Origin: Planctomycetota bacterium
GTDB lineage: Bacteria; Planctomycetota; Planctomycetia; Isosphaerales; Isosphaeraceae
DNA length: 64,000 nt
Direction: 5' to 3'
Assembly: GCA_021791715.1 (NCBI GenBank)
Contig: JAJYWB010000031.1
Span: forward strand, 1-64,000
Shown in pieces: positions 1-8,443 of this stretch (the stretch's first letter is position 1; each line of letters opens with the position of its first letter). The translations under genes and the position numbers were made by a program. The notes under the pieces are model-generated. The model made no database searches and was not told the DNA's origin. It saw nothing but the letters and a program-made list of their open reading frames with translations.

Positions 1-520
1 TCACCGGGAGGTTCGCCCTCCCAAATTCGGATTCGCCCACAAATCACGACGAATTGTGTCTATTTGGGAGGGCGAACCTCCTGGTGAGCCATTTTTCTTA
101 AATTCAGTCGAAGAGACCGTTTATTCGATCAATGATCGCAAAAAATCATAATCCGGCTCACCGGGAGGTTCGCCCTCCCAAATTCGGATTCGCCCACAAA
201 TCACGACGAATTGTGTCTATTTGGGAGGGCGAACCTCCTGGTGAGCCATTTTTCTTAAATTCAGTCGAAGAGACCGTTTATTCGGTCAATTATCGCAAAA
301 AATCATAATCCGGCTCACCGGGAGGTTCGCCCTACAAATTCGGATTCGCCCACAAATCACGCCGAATTGTGTCTATTTGGGAGGGCGAACCTCCTGGTGA
401 GCCATTTTTCTTAAATTCAGTCGAAGAGACCATATATTCGGTCAATTATCGAAAATAATTCATAATCCGGCTCACCGGGAGGTTCGCCCTCCCAATTTCG
501 GATTCGCCCTCAAATCACGC
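1..520. repeat. 157-bp tandem repeat, each unit a long hairpin (3.5 copies)
   Basis: The same unit begins at 1, 158, 315 and 472, an exact 157-bp period. Each complete unit carries a long inverted repeat: the left arm starts GGCTCACCGGGAGGTTCGCC and the right arm, about 36 bp later, ends GGCGAACCTCCTGGTGAGCC. The hairpins span about 1-87, 155-247 and 312-403. The fourth unit has only the left arm and diverges after about 520. Copies differ by a few substitutions and compensating one-base indels. The first copy is cut by the window edge, so the array probably extends to the left. The same arms recur at 4683 and 60291. Confidence 0.9.
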
Positions 521-823
521 CGAAAATGCGGTTTTCTTTCCGTTTCGTCTCTTAAAAGTTCACGTATCGCTTCATCCGTTATCACAATCGTTGAATATCG
601 AGGCGCGGAGCGAAACTCCCCGCGATCGAGAGCGTTGAGAAGGCCGACGAATCCTTTCATCAACCTTCTCAACGATTCTCCCGATCGCTTGATCAAACGA
701 CCGAATTGTCAAAGATCATCCCGGTACGATCTCACGGTCGCCCGGGTCCGGGGTGTTTCACCGATTCGACACGAGATTTCGGCCGTGATCGGATCGTGAA
801 CGTTACTTCATTTTAGAATTCGT
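521..823. other. intergenic, no gene recognised
   Basis: This stretch lies between the broken fourth repeat unit and the end of the hypothetical gene on the minus strand. A 74-codon minus-strand frame ending in the repeat at 472 runs through it, but its C-terminal part is simply translated repeat. I see no recognisable RNA, terminator or gene. Confidence 0.5.
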
Positions 824-2032
824 TTACTCCTTTTGGTGAAGGTGAGTTTCGAGCGCGATCGGATCGGATCGAACGACGACGACCGGAGAGTCAAAAGATC
901 GGTTGTCCGCCATCCTTTCATGGGGTCGACGCGGAGTCGATCGAGCCGAACCTTCAGGAGCGTTCAAAGCTCCGATACCGCGGTTCAAGGTTGAATCAAA
1001 GGACTCGGAATCTGGAACTTCCTCAATACACGACGAAGCGTGCACGAACGATCGAACCGGCGTTTTGGATTGGAAATCGGGAGGGGGAGGCGTCGATCGA
1101 GCCGAAGCTTCGGGAGCGTTCAAAGCGCTCATACCGCGGTTCGACGTTACACAAAAGGATTCGGAAGCTGGAACGTCTTGATCGCATGGCGAAGCGTGTA
1201 CGAACGATCGAACCGGGGTTTTGGATTGGAAATCGGGAGGGGGAGGAGTCGATCGAGCCGGAGATTCAGGATCGTTCAGAACGGTCGCGCAACGGTTTGA
1301 CGACGAATCGACCGGATCGGACTTCGGCGTCTCTTCAACGGAAGCGCAGGGCGTCGAATGAGCCCGAGGTTGAGTTCTTTCCTCGATCAATCGCAATCCT
1401 TGCCGTCGCTCTTTTTGCAACCGACGCAATTCGGCGAGTGTCCGCACGAGGCAACGTTCGAGATGCGCCTCATACTTGATGATTGTTTTGAGCGTCGCGT
1501 CGTCGGGAATAATGCGACGCTCGCGAATCCGTTTCGCCTCGTTTCGAATTTTCGTTAAACCGTCTTTTTGATCGGGGTTCTTCCTGGCTTCCGCTCCCCA
1601 TTTTGCGAATTCGTCCAAAAAATCGACGAGGGGCTTTCGCACCTTCTCGAGCGTGATCATCTCGGAACGGTCTCGAAGGAGTTCGGCGTCGTCGAGCGAG
1701 ACGATGAAATCTTGGATCACGTCTTCAAGGCTCGCTCGTGCGGCGGTGTTCTCGTAGCGGATCACGCGATCGAGCCGCCACATAAAGAGCGCGGCCCGCC
1801 TCGCGTAAGCGATTTCAAGCGATCCGACGGGATTCAATTGATCGACGACGGTATCTCGATGCGAAATCCAAGCTTCAAGCGTTTCATGACCGTCGACGAC
1901 GGGATCGGTCGAGTGAATCGCGATATCAATCGCGATTCGATCGGAGGTCGACCCGGTCGTATCGGCTTGGGGATCGGTCGCGGGTTTGTAATCGTGCGAT
2001 TCTTCCAAACGAATAGCTTGTGCGGAGCGCAT
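824..2032 (-). CDS. hypothetical protein with C-terminal 52-residue tandem repeats
   Basis: No function is recognised. The N-terminal half (about residues 30-230 from the start used here) is charged and helical, with a YARRAALFMWRLDRVIRYE segment and, further on, KYEAHLERCLVRTLAELRRL. I recall such segments from uncharacterised planctomycete proteins; this is memory, not a search. The C-terminal part is low-complexity and holds nearly identical 52-residue repeats containing RSTPPPPDFQSKTPVRSFVH. The start at 2032 is chosen because a GAGGA sequence lies about 10 nt before that ATG; the same frame stays open to 2176, but those 48 residues look like translated noncoding DNA. It stands alone, with hairpin repeats downstream. 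It could be a mobile-associated or regulatory protein; nothing in the sequence decides this. Confidence 0.6.
   Translation of the reverse strand: MRSAQAIRLEESHDYKPATDPQADTTGSTSDRIAIDIAIHSTDPVVDGHETLEAWISHRDTVVDQLNPVGSLEIAYARRAALFMWRLDRVIRYENTAARASLEDVIQDFIVSLDDAELLRDRSEMITLEKVRKPLVDFLDEFAKWGAEARKNPDQKDGLTKIRNEAKRIRERRIIPDDATLKTIIKYEAHLERCLVRTLAELRRLQKERRQGLRLIEERTQPRAHSTPCASVEETPKSDPVDSSSNRCATVLNDPESPARSTPPPPDFQSKTPVRSFVHASPCDQDVPASESFCVTSNRGMSALNAPEASARSTPPPPDFQSKTPVRSFVHASSCIEEVPDSESFDSTLNRGIGALNAPEGSARSTPRRPHERMADNRSFDSPVVVVRSDPIALETHLHQKE
921..1300. repeat. 156-bp in-frame repeats inside the hypothetical gene
   Basis: The motif GTCGATCGAGCCG recurs at 936, 1092 and 1248, an exact 156-bp spacing. 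Similar flanking sequence such as TTTTGGATTGGAAATCGGGA also recurs. The period is a multiple of three, so the repeats add 52-residue units to the encoded protein without changing frame. High DNA identity suggests recent duplication. Confidence 0.8.
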
Positions 2033-2797
2033 GATGTTTGTTTCCTCGTTGTTTGGCGGCTGATCGATCGGTATTGTTCGCAAGCCGGTTCGGTTTTGCT
2101 GCGTAACGACAACAATTGTGAACAACCGACGGCTTCGACGCGGAACATAACGCCTTTCCGTGCGAGATTCGCTCACTGAATGCGTTACTTAACACCAAAT
2201 CTACTAAATCGAAAATCAAATGTCAATAGCGATGCCACTAAATTGCGTTATTAAAAGATTCGCTTCGTAACGAACACCACGGAGCCGCCGTTAATCCAAC
2301 CCCGCGTTCCGGCGAAGGGTTTCCGATAATCGCACGAACATTCTCAATTGATCATTCGATCGGTCACCTCGCCTACGCGTCGGGCCGGCTCGATTCATAC
2401 ACTTGTTGAACAAAAGATATTTTCACGGCGTGTGGAAGATCCGGACGAAGTCGCCGACGATTCGAGGCGAATCGTCAAGATAACAATTATTAATTGTTTT
2501 TTCAGAAATCGGTACTTTCTATTTGCGAAGGCCGACCCGCCGATATCGGGTTTCATTCTCAAAGGCCGGGGTTTATCGGGATTCGTTCCGGGTGGGACTC
2601 GCAAACCGTGAATAATGATTTCACTCCGAATCTTTATGATACAATTTATTATTAATATAAACATAATTTATTAATTATAATTTTATATAATTATTGTCGC
2701 AATCTCAACCGGGGCTTCGCTCGTCGGGTTTGACTCGAACCGCGGCCTCGGGCACAATTTGAACGCGAGCCCGAAACCACCGAGAGCGAACAGTCGC
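2033..2797. other. intergenic region with AT-rich block upstream of the C1 cluster
   Basis: This gap lies between two divergent genes. No convincing gene is present. A strongly AT-rich block at about 2620-2700 (TATGAT at 2635-2640, then repeated TTATTAATTATAA-like sequence) stands out against GC-rich surroundings. It is a plausible promoter or operator zone for the fhc genes. I could not identify a clear -35 box. Confidence 0.4.
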
Positions 2798-4201
2798 ATG
2801 CCGAATTCGATTCCCGAACCGCTTTCCGCCGCGAACGATCACGCCGCGTCGACGACCGCTCAGGCCGTCGTCGCCGACGTCGTCTGCCTGGGGTGCGGTT
2901 GCCTGTGCGACGACATCGAGGTCGTCGTCGATCGCGACCGCGAGAAACGGGCGATCGTCGCGACCAAAAACACGTGCGATCTCGGCGTTAAGTGGTTTGA
3001 GCGGGAAATCGTACAAACTTATGATTACCCGGCCATGATCGACGGCTCGCCCGCGACGATCGAAGCCGCGATCGAAAGATCGGCGAACATATTATCAACG
3101 GCGCGTCGGCCGCTCGTCCTCGGACTCGAAGGGTTGACGATCGAGGCGCAGCGGTCCGCGGTCGATCTCGTCGACGCGATCCGAGGGTTCCTCGTCACGC
3201 GGTCGCGTCCTGGAACCGATATCGCGCACCGCGCCGTCCAGCGGGTCGGGATCGTCGGCTGCACGCTCGGCGAGGTTCGACATCGCGCCGATCTGATCGT
3301 TCACTGGCGATCCGATCCCGTCGTCACTCATCCTCGCCACGGCGAACGCTACGGCGCGAACTCGATCGGTCGGTTCATTCCTCGAGGAAGAGCCGATCGC
3401 CGCGTGATCTCGGTCGACCTGGAACCGACCGCGACCGCGGCGCAAGCCGATGAATTTATCAAAATTTCTTCCGGAAACGAGTACGAAACGCTCGTCGTTT
3501 TGCGAGCGCTCGTGCGAGGCGCGCCGATCGATCGCGGTCGAGCCGAACGTCGAACGGGGATCGATTTTGATATTCTCAAACGGCTCTCCGAAACGCTCAA
3601 ATCGGCGCGTTACGGCGCATGGATTTGGGACGAGTCGAAGTATAATAATGAGAGCGATATTTTAACGATCGAATCGATCCTCGCGCTCGTCGGCGATTTG
3701 AACGAAACCTCTCGCTTCGTCGCGGTGGAACTGGGCGGATCGGCGAATCGAGCGGGGGCGACCGCGGTTTCAACGTGGCGGTCGGGATATCCTGGATCGG
3801 TCGATTTCGCTTCGGGGGCGCCTCGGTATTTACCGGAGATCGCCGATCCCGCGGCTCTGATCGAATCACGCGAGGTCGACGCGATTCTGACGTTCCAGAA
3901 CCTCGACTGGATCGCCGACCTTAACGCGATCAAACACGCCGCTCGGGTTCTGCCGACGATCGTCGTCTCTCACATGAACGAGCCTTCGGGATTCGTCCCG
4001 AGCGTTTCCATCGCGACGGCGTCTTTGGGGCTCAACGAAGAGGGAACGATCATTCGGGTCGACGGAGCGGCGCTTTCGCTCAATCCGCCTCTCGAATCGG
4101 ATCGACCGAGCGCCGCGATCATCATCAAGGAAATTCACAAGCAATTCGCCGCCGAACGGGCGCAAAAAAAAGACGATCGGATCGGAAATCGAACCTATTG
4201 A
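2798..4201 (+). CDS. fhcB: formyltransferase/hydrolase complex subunit B (formylmethanofuran dehydrogenase subunit B homologue)
   Basis: This is a homologue of the FwdB/FmdB subunit. In bacteria it is part of the cytoplasmic Fhc complex, which handles formyl-methylofuran in the H4MPT-linked C1 pathway. The N-terminus has Cys30, Cys33, Cys37 and Cys60 (VCLGCGCLCDDIE), the C-x2-C-x3-C-x22-C spacing of a [4Fe-4S] site. The family segment GCTLGEVRHRADLIVHW follows at about 154-170. The archaeal tungsten/molybdenum-ligating Cys or Sec, in a motif like SVCHGP just before that segment, is not present: the aligned stretch reads RSRPGTDIA. This fits a bacterial formyl-hydrolase role rather than CO2 reduction (inference). 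Start: ATG at 2798; a TTG at 2759 in frame is the alternative. It is separated from fhcA by an 800-bp gap, unlike the tight spacing of the later genes. Confidence 0.9.
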   Translation: MPNSIPEPLSAANDHAASTTAQAVVADVVCLGCGCLCDDIEVVVDRDREKRAIVATKNTCDLGVKWFEREIVQTYDYPAMIDGSPATIEAAIERSANILSTARRPLVLGLEGLTIEAQRSAVDLVDAIRGFLVTRSRPGTDIAHRAVQRVGIVGCTLGEVRHRADLIVHWRSDPVVTHPRHGERYGANSIGRFIPRGRADRRVISVDLEPTATAAQADEFIKISSGNEYETLVVLRALVRGAPIDRGRAERRTGIDFDILKRLSETLKSARYGAWIWDESKYNNESDILTIESILALVGDLNETSRFVAVELGGSANRAGATAVSTWRSGYPGSVDFASGAPRYLPEIADPAALIESREVDAILTFQNLDWIADLNAIKHAARVLPTIVVSHMNEPSGFVPSVSIATASLGLNEEGTIIRVDGAALSLNPPLESDRPSAAIIIKEIHKQFAAERAQKKDDRIGNRTY

Positions 4202-5003
4202 AATGATCATTACGCCATGAATCGACCGGTGAAAAGAACGTCCTCACGCGATTCGCATGATTCGACGCCGACGCTCGGCCGAAGAATCGCTCCGCGCCGC
4301 GGCTTCGTCGTGCGGAATCATGCCGAGAGATGCGAAGTGAATCCAACGGTCGCATTCGGAACGACGTCCGACGATTCATTAGCCCCTCGATCAGGCTTTC
4401 ACGCGCGTTTGTCGATCGCTCCCGCGGGATTCGCGTTTCGATCCGAGCTTGAAACCGATCGAATCGAGACGACGAGAAAAGCCTCGGCGCCCACGACGCG
4501 CGTCGTCTTGATGAGCACGTCGTGTTTCTTGATCGAAAAAGTACGATCATTTACAGAAATCTCACGATCTTTCCGCTCGAATGATGTTAGCACGAACAAG
4601 GAAGAGAAAATTCGGTTGGAATCTTAACGGATATGCGGTAAGCAATTCGTATCTTCAGAGAGAATTGAGATCGAACACGAAATGGGAGGGCGAACCTCCC
4701 GGTGAGCCGCATTATTATGTTCATTATTCTTGATTGTGAAACAAGTTTAACCCCTGGGTCTATGAAAAGAGGCTCACCGGGAGGTTCGCCCTCCCAAAGA
4801 ACTTCGACCTCACAAAGAGAAATAGCCGCTCTTCTATGCATGTGTTATGTTGTAACATGTACGATGAACCGGCGCAGAAAACCGGAAAATCGCGCCGATA
4901 TCGCGACGACAGGTTGTCCGGACAGTTTATCAACCGAAACGATTCTGACTGAAACCCATGAATAAGCACAATAAAATATTACTAAACAACAGGAATAAAT
5001 GAA
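4202..5003. other. 800-bp gap between fhcB and fhcA with a hairpin element
   Basis: Open frames here (for example 4217-4627) are Arg/Ser-rich and show no recognisable family or ribosome binding site, so I do not call a gene. The gap contains the perfect inverted repeat at 4683-4796. A short AT-rich stretch with AGGA precedes the fhcA start. The size of the gap means fhcA may have its own promoter. Confidence 0.5.
4683..4796. repeat. dispersed hairpin element with perfect 26-bp inverted repeats
   Basis: The arm at 4683-4708 (starting TGGGAGGGCGAACCTCCCGG) and the arm at 4771-4796 are exact reverse complements over 26 bp, separated by 62 bp of AT-richer sequence. The arms match those of the array at 1-520 and the element at 60291-60403. 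No transposase is present. It resembles a miniature non-autonomous repeat of REP/MITE type. Confidence 0.88.
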
Positions 5004-6662
5004 ATGTCTTTATTAAAGATTCAAGGCGGACGTGTGATCGATCCCGCGGAGGGGGTCGACGAGGTTCGCGACGTTTGGATTGCGAACGGCGTGATCGTCG
5101 CCGCTCCGGGCGATCCCGCGATTCGGCCGTCGCGGACGATCGACGCGCGCGGGTTCGTCGTGATGCCGGGCGGGGTCGATATGCATTGTCATCTCGCGGG
5201 ACCGAAGGTGAACGCGGGTCGAATGCTCGTCCCCGAGCTCAATCGTCGCGGTCGACCGATCGAACGAACCGAGCTGTTTCCCTCGGGATCTCTCGGACCC
5301 GTACCGACCGCCGCGGTCGCGGGAGCGCGGTACGCGGGGCTCGGCTACACGACCGCGATCGACGCCGCGGTCGCGCCTATGGGGGCGATTTCCGCGCGCA
5401 TGGAGCTCGCCGACGTTCCGTGTATCGATAAAGGCTTTCTTGTCCTTTTAGGGAATCATCATTATGTGATGGATGCGATTCGAAGGGGCGAAAAAGAGCG
5501 CCTTCGCGCCGCGGTCGCGTACATTCTCGAAAGCACGCGGGGGCTCGGAATCAAAATCGTCGATCCCGGCGGCGTCGAACGGTGGAAACAAGGGAAAGGA
5601 GCGGTCACCTCGCTCGACGATCAAGTTGAAGGGTTCGACGTCACTCCGCGAGCGATCCTTCAGGCTCTCGCCGAAGTCGCGGACGAACTCGCGCTGCCTC
5701 ATCCCGTTCATGTTCACTCGAATCATCTCGGCGTTCCCGGCAACCGACTGACGACGCTCGAAACGTTCAAGACGCTCGACGGACGACGCGCGCATTTCAC
5801 TCATGTTCAATTTCATAGTTATGGAGGCAAGCCCGACAACCCTGGATCGATCCGATCGGGCGTCGCCGAGCTCGCCGATTACGTGAACGCGCACGAGGGA
5901 ATCACCGTCGACGTCGGCCAGATCGTCTTCGGCGAAACGCTGTCGATGACGGCCGACGGACCCGCGGCGCACTATCTGAAAAAAATCACCGGCCGAAAGT
6001 GGCTTTCGCACGACGTCGAGCTCGAAACGGGATGCGGGGTTTCGCCGATCCGCTACGACGACAAAAGCCTGGTGCACGCGGTGCAGTGGGCGATCGGGCT
6101 CGAATGGTTCCTCGGCGTTTCGGACCCGTGGAAAATCGCGCTTTCGACCGATCATCCCAACGGAGGATCATTCTTATCGTATCCTCAAATCATAGCTCTT
6201 TTAATGGATCGAGGCTTACGGCGCGATTTTCTGCGGCGCTTGCCCGAGCGTGTTCGAAGCCGTTCGACGCTCGGCGATATGACTCGCGAGTACACGCTCG
6301 AGGAGATCGCGATCGTCACCCGCGCGGCGCCGGCGAGAATTTTGGGGCTTGGGAACAAGGGAAGGTTAAGCCCCGGCGCCGACGGCGACGCGGCGATCTA
6401 CGCTCCCGATTCCGATCGCGAAAGGATGTTCACATTACCAAAATACGTGATCGCTCGAGGCGAGATCGTGATCGAGAACGGCGAGTTTCGCGCGGCGCCC
6501 GCGGGAAGGTTGATTCGCGTCGAGCCGGCTTACGACCGCGACGCCGCGACCGAGTTCCGGCGAACGTTCGCGGAATCGTCGACGATCGCCGCTTCGCGTT
6601 TTCAACCGCAACCCGATCCAACGCACGAGGAGATCACGGCCCCTTGTCAAAAGAACATTTAG
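5004..6662 (+). CDS. fhcA: formyltransferase/hydrolase complex subunit A (formylmethanofuran dehydrogenase subunit A homologue)
   Basis: This amidohydrolase-fold subunit, homologous to FwdA/FmdA, hydrolyses the formyl group of formyl-methylofuran to formate in the bacterial Fhc complex. The 552-residue length is normal for the family. Visible landmarks are the metal-binding HxH in GGVDMHCHLAGPK (about residues 55-67), further histidines in HPVHVHSNHLG (about 232-242), and STDHPNGGSFLSYPQ near residue 390, with the family's catalytic Asp. Start: ATG at 5004 with AGGA 9 nt upstream. fhcD follows 15 bp later, so A, D, C and mch form one transcription unit. It acts in the cytoplasm. Confidence 0.95.
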   Translation: MSLLKIQGGRVIDPAEGVDEVRDVWIANGVIVAAPGDPAIRPSRTIDARGFVVMPGGVDMHCHLAGPKVNAGRMLVPELNRRGRPIERTELFPSGSLGPVPTAAVAGARYAGLGYTTAIDAAVAPMGAISARMELADVPCIDKGFLVLLGNHHYVMDAIRRGEKERLRAAVAYILESTRGLGIKIVDPGGVERWKQGKGAVTSLDDQVEGFDVTPRAILQALAEVADELALPHPVHVHSNHLGVPGNRLTTLETFKTLDGRRAHFTHVQFHSYGGKPDNPGSIRSGVAELADYVNAHEGITVDVGQIVFGETLSMTADGPAAHYLKKITGRKWLSHDVELETGCGVSPIRYDDKSLVHAVQWAIGLEWFLGVSDPWKIALSTDHPNGGSFLSYPQIIALLMDRGLRRDFLRRLPERVRSRSTLGDMTREYTLEEIAIVTRAAPARILGLGNKGRLSPGADGDAAIYAPDSDRERMFTLPKYVIARGEIVIENGEFRAAPAGRLIRVEPAYDRDAATEFRRTFAESSTIAASRFQPQPDPTHEEITAPCQKNI

Positions 6663-6677
6663 CGATCTGACCAAACC

Positions 6678-7604
6678 ATGAACATTCATAATGTCGAAAT
6701 CATTGATACGTTCGCCGAGGCGTTCCCGATGATCGCGGCGCGGGTTTTGGTGACCGCGGTTTCGGCCGAATGGGCTCGGATCGCCGCGACGACGGCGACG
6801 GGTTACGCCACGTCGGTGATCGGCTGCGACGCCGAGGCGGCGATCGAGCGCGATCTTTCGGTCGCCGAGACGCCCGACGGTCGTCCCGGAGTGAGTTTGC
6901 TTTTCTTCGCGTTCGGGCGCGACGCGCTCGAGAAGGCGGTCGTCAATCGCATCGGCCAGTGCGTGATGACTTGCCCGACGACCGCGTGTTACAACGGTCT
7001 TACCGTCGGCGAGAAGTCGATTCAGGTCGGCGGCAAGCTGCGGTTTTTCGGCGATGGATTTCAGATCTCGAAGAAGCTCGGCGATCGCCGGTTTTGGCGG
7101 ATCCCGGTGATGGATGGAGAATTCACGTGTGAAGATCTTTTTGGAACGGTGAAGGGAGTCGCGGGAGGGAACGTGTTGATCGTCGGGCGGAACTCGCGGT
7201 CGACGCTCGAAGCCGCGACGGCCGCGGTCGCGGCGATTCGGTCGATCCCCGGCGTGATCGCTCCGTTTCCAGGAGGTATCGTCCGCTCGGGATCGAAAGT
7301 CGGGAGCAAATACAAGGCGCTGCGCGGGTCGACGAACACCGCGTACTGCCCCACGTTGCGCGGAACGGCGGCGACCGAACTCCCAAACGGCGCATCGTGT
7401 GTTTATGAAATTGTTTTTGACGGTCTCGATCTCGAACGAGTCGAGCGTGCGACCGCGGCGGCGATCCGCGCCGCGAGTATCGCCGAGATCGCGGCGATCA
7501 CCGCGGGGAATTACGGCGGCAAGCTCGGGCCTTTTCATATCAAACTTCATGACGTTCTGAACCGATATCCGCGCGAGGAGGCCGAGCCTTGTCCTGGAAG
7601 CTGA
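6678..7604 (+). CDS. fhcD: formylmethanofuran:H4MPT formyltransferase (Fhc complex subunit D)
   Basis: This Ftr homologue moves the formyl group between methylofuran and tetrahydromethanopterin. Its 308 residues match the usual length of about 300. Recognisable segments include IDTFAEAFPMIAARVLVTA near the N-terminus, GQCVMTCPTTACYNGL near residue 96, and GGNVLIVGRNSRSTLEAA in the middle. It lies between fhcA (15 bp upstream) and fhcC, with which it overlaps by 16 bp, so translation is probably coupled. In the bacterial complex FhcD is a structural partner of FhcA, FhcB and FhcC (established for methylotrophs). Confidence 0.95.
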   Translation: MNIHNVEIIDTFAEAFPMIAARVLVTAVSAEWARIAATTATGYATSVIGCDAEAAIERDLSVAETPDGRPGVSLLFFAFGRDALEKAVVNRIGQCVMTCPTTACYNGLTVGEKSIQVGGKLRFFGDGFQISKKLGDRRFWRIPVMDGEFTCEDLFGTVKGVAGGNVLIVGRNSRSTLEAATAAVAAIRSIPGVIAPFPGGIVRSGSKVGSKYKALRGSTNTAYCPTLRGTAATELPNGASCVYEIVFDGLDLERVERATAAAIRAASIAEIAAITAGNYGGKLGPFHIKLHDVLNRYPREEAEPCPGS

Positions 7605-8431
7605 TCCCTCGACCGCTCGTCGATCGGTCGTCGCTCGATCTTTCGGCGATCCAACCCGATCGTTTCCGCGATCTCGACGTCGACGCGGTCGCCCGCGTTC
7701 GGCTCGGTCTGGGGAACGAACCGATCGAACTTGGAGAATGTTTTGATATCGAAGGAGCGGGAGGAGACGATTTCGTCGAGATCGCCGGATCGGTTAAAAC
7801 GTCGATCTATCTTGGAATAGGTATGAAATCGGGAATTTTGCGGGTCTCGGGCGATTGTGGACGATTGACGGGGGTCGAGGCCGAGGGGGGGACGATCGAC
7901 GTCGCGGGATCGGTCGGTTTCGGCGCGGGGTCGGCGATGCGCGGGGGGTTGTTGCGGGTTCAAGGAGACGCGGGCTCGGGGCTCGGCGGAGCTTATCCCG
8001 GGAGTTCGATCGGGATGCGCGACGGGACGATTCTGGTCGCGGGTTCGGCGGGAGACGACGTCGGTTTGGCGATGCGTCGCGGGTTGATCGCGATCGGCGG
8101 GTCGGCGGGCGCGGGGACGGGGCGATCGATGATCGCGGGGTCGATTTTTGTCGCGGGAACCGTCGCCAAAGGAACGGGGGCGGGAATGAAACGCGGAACA
8201 ATCGTTTTAATGGATGAAAACACGTTGATCGACGAGGCGGTTTCGCCGACGTTCGCCGCGACGGGTCGATTTCGGCCGCACTTCCTGGCGATTTACCTGC
8301 GCCGGCTCGACGAACTCGGGTTCGCGGTTGATCCGCGACTGTTCGGGTGCGAGTGCGAGCGGTACAATGGCGATCTGATCGAACGAGGAATCGGCGAGAT
8401 TCTGGTTTGCAATCCTTATTCAGTTACATGA
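7589..8431 (+). CDS. fhcC: formyltransferase/hydrolase complex subunit C
   Basis: This homologue of FwdC/FmdC is related to the C-terminal beta-helix domain of glutamate synthase. The protein is dominated by glycine-rich turns of a right-handed beta-helix (about residues 70-215: repeated G-x-I/L-x-V-x-G-x-x-G patterns such as GGTIDVAGSVGFGAGSAMRG). Start: TTG at 7589, supported by GAGGAGG a few bases upstream and by overlap with the end of fhcD. The stop at 8429-8431 lies 12 bp before the mch start. In the characterised bacterial complex this subunit carries the methylofuran as a prosthetic group (established for Methylorubrum); I infer the same here. Confidence 0.93.
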   Translation: MSWKLIPRPLVDRSSLDLSAIQPDRFRDLDVDAVARVRLGLGNEPIELGECFDIEGAGGDDFVEIAGSVKTSIYLGIGMKSGILRVSGDCGRLTGVEAEGGTIDVAGSVGFGAGSAMRGGLLRVQGDAGSGLGGAYPGSSIGMRDGTILVAGSAGDDVGLAMRRGLIAIGGSAGAGTGRSMIAGSIFVAGTVAKGTGAGMKRGTIVLMDENTLIDEAVSPTFAATGRFRPHFLAIYLRRLDELGFAVDPRLFGCECERYNGDLIERGIGEILVCNPYSVT

Positions 8432-8443
8432 TTGTTAATCAAT

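Noticed and set aside
2348-2611. 87-codon frame upstream of fhcB
   Set aside because: No start context or similarity; it lies in an AT-rich regulatory-looking gap.
4217-4627. 136-codon frame between fhcB and fhcA
   Set aside because: Arg/Ser/Thr-rich composition, overlapping frames on the other strand, no ribosome binding site or family resemblance.
5448-6155. Long minus-strand frame of 235 codons inside fhcA
   Set aside because: It is a shadow of fhcA; GC-rich codon bias keeps the opposite strand open. The same applies to the long antisense frames in nuoD, nuoF, nuoL, xylA, the DUF1553 gene and the TPR gene.
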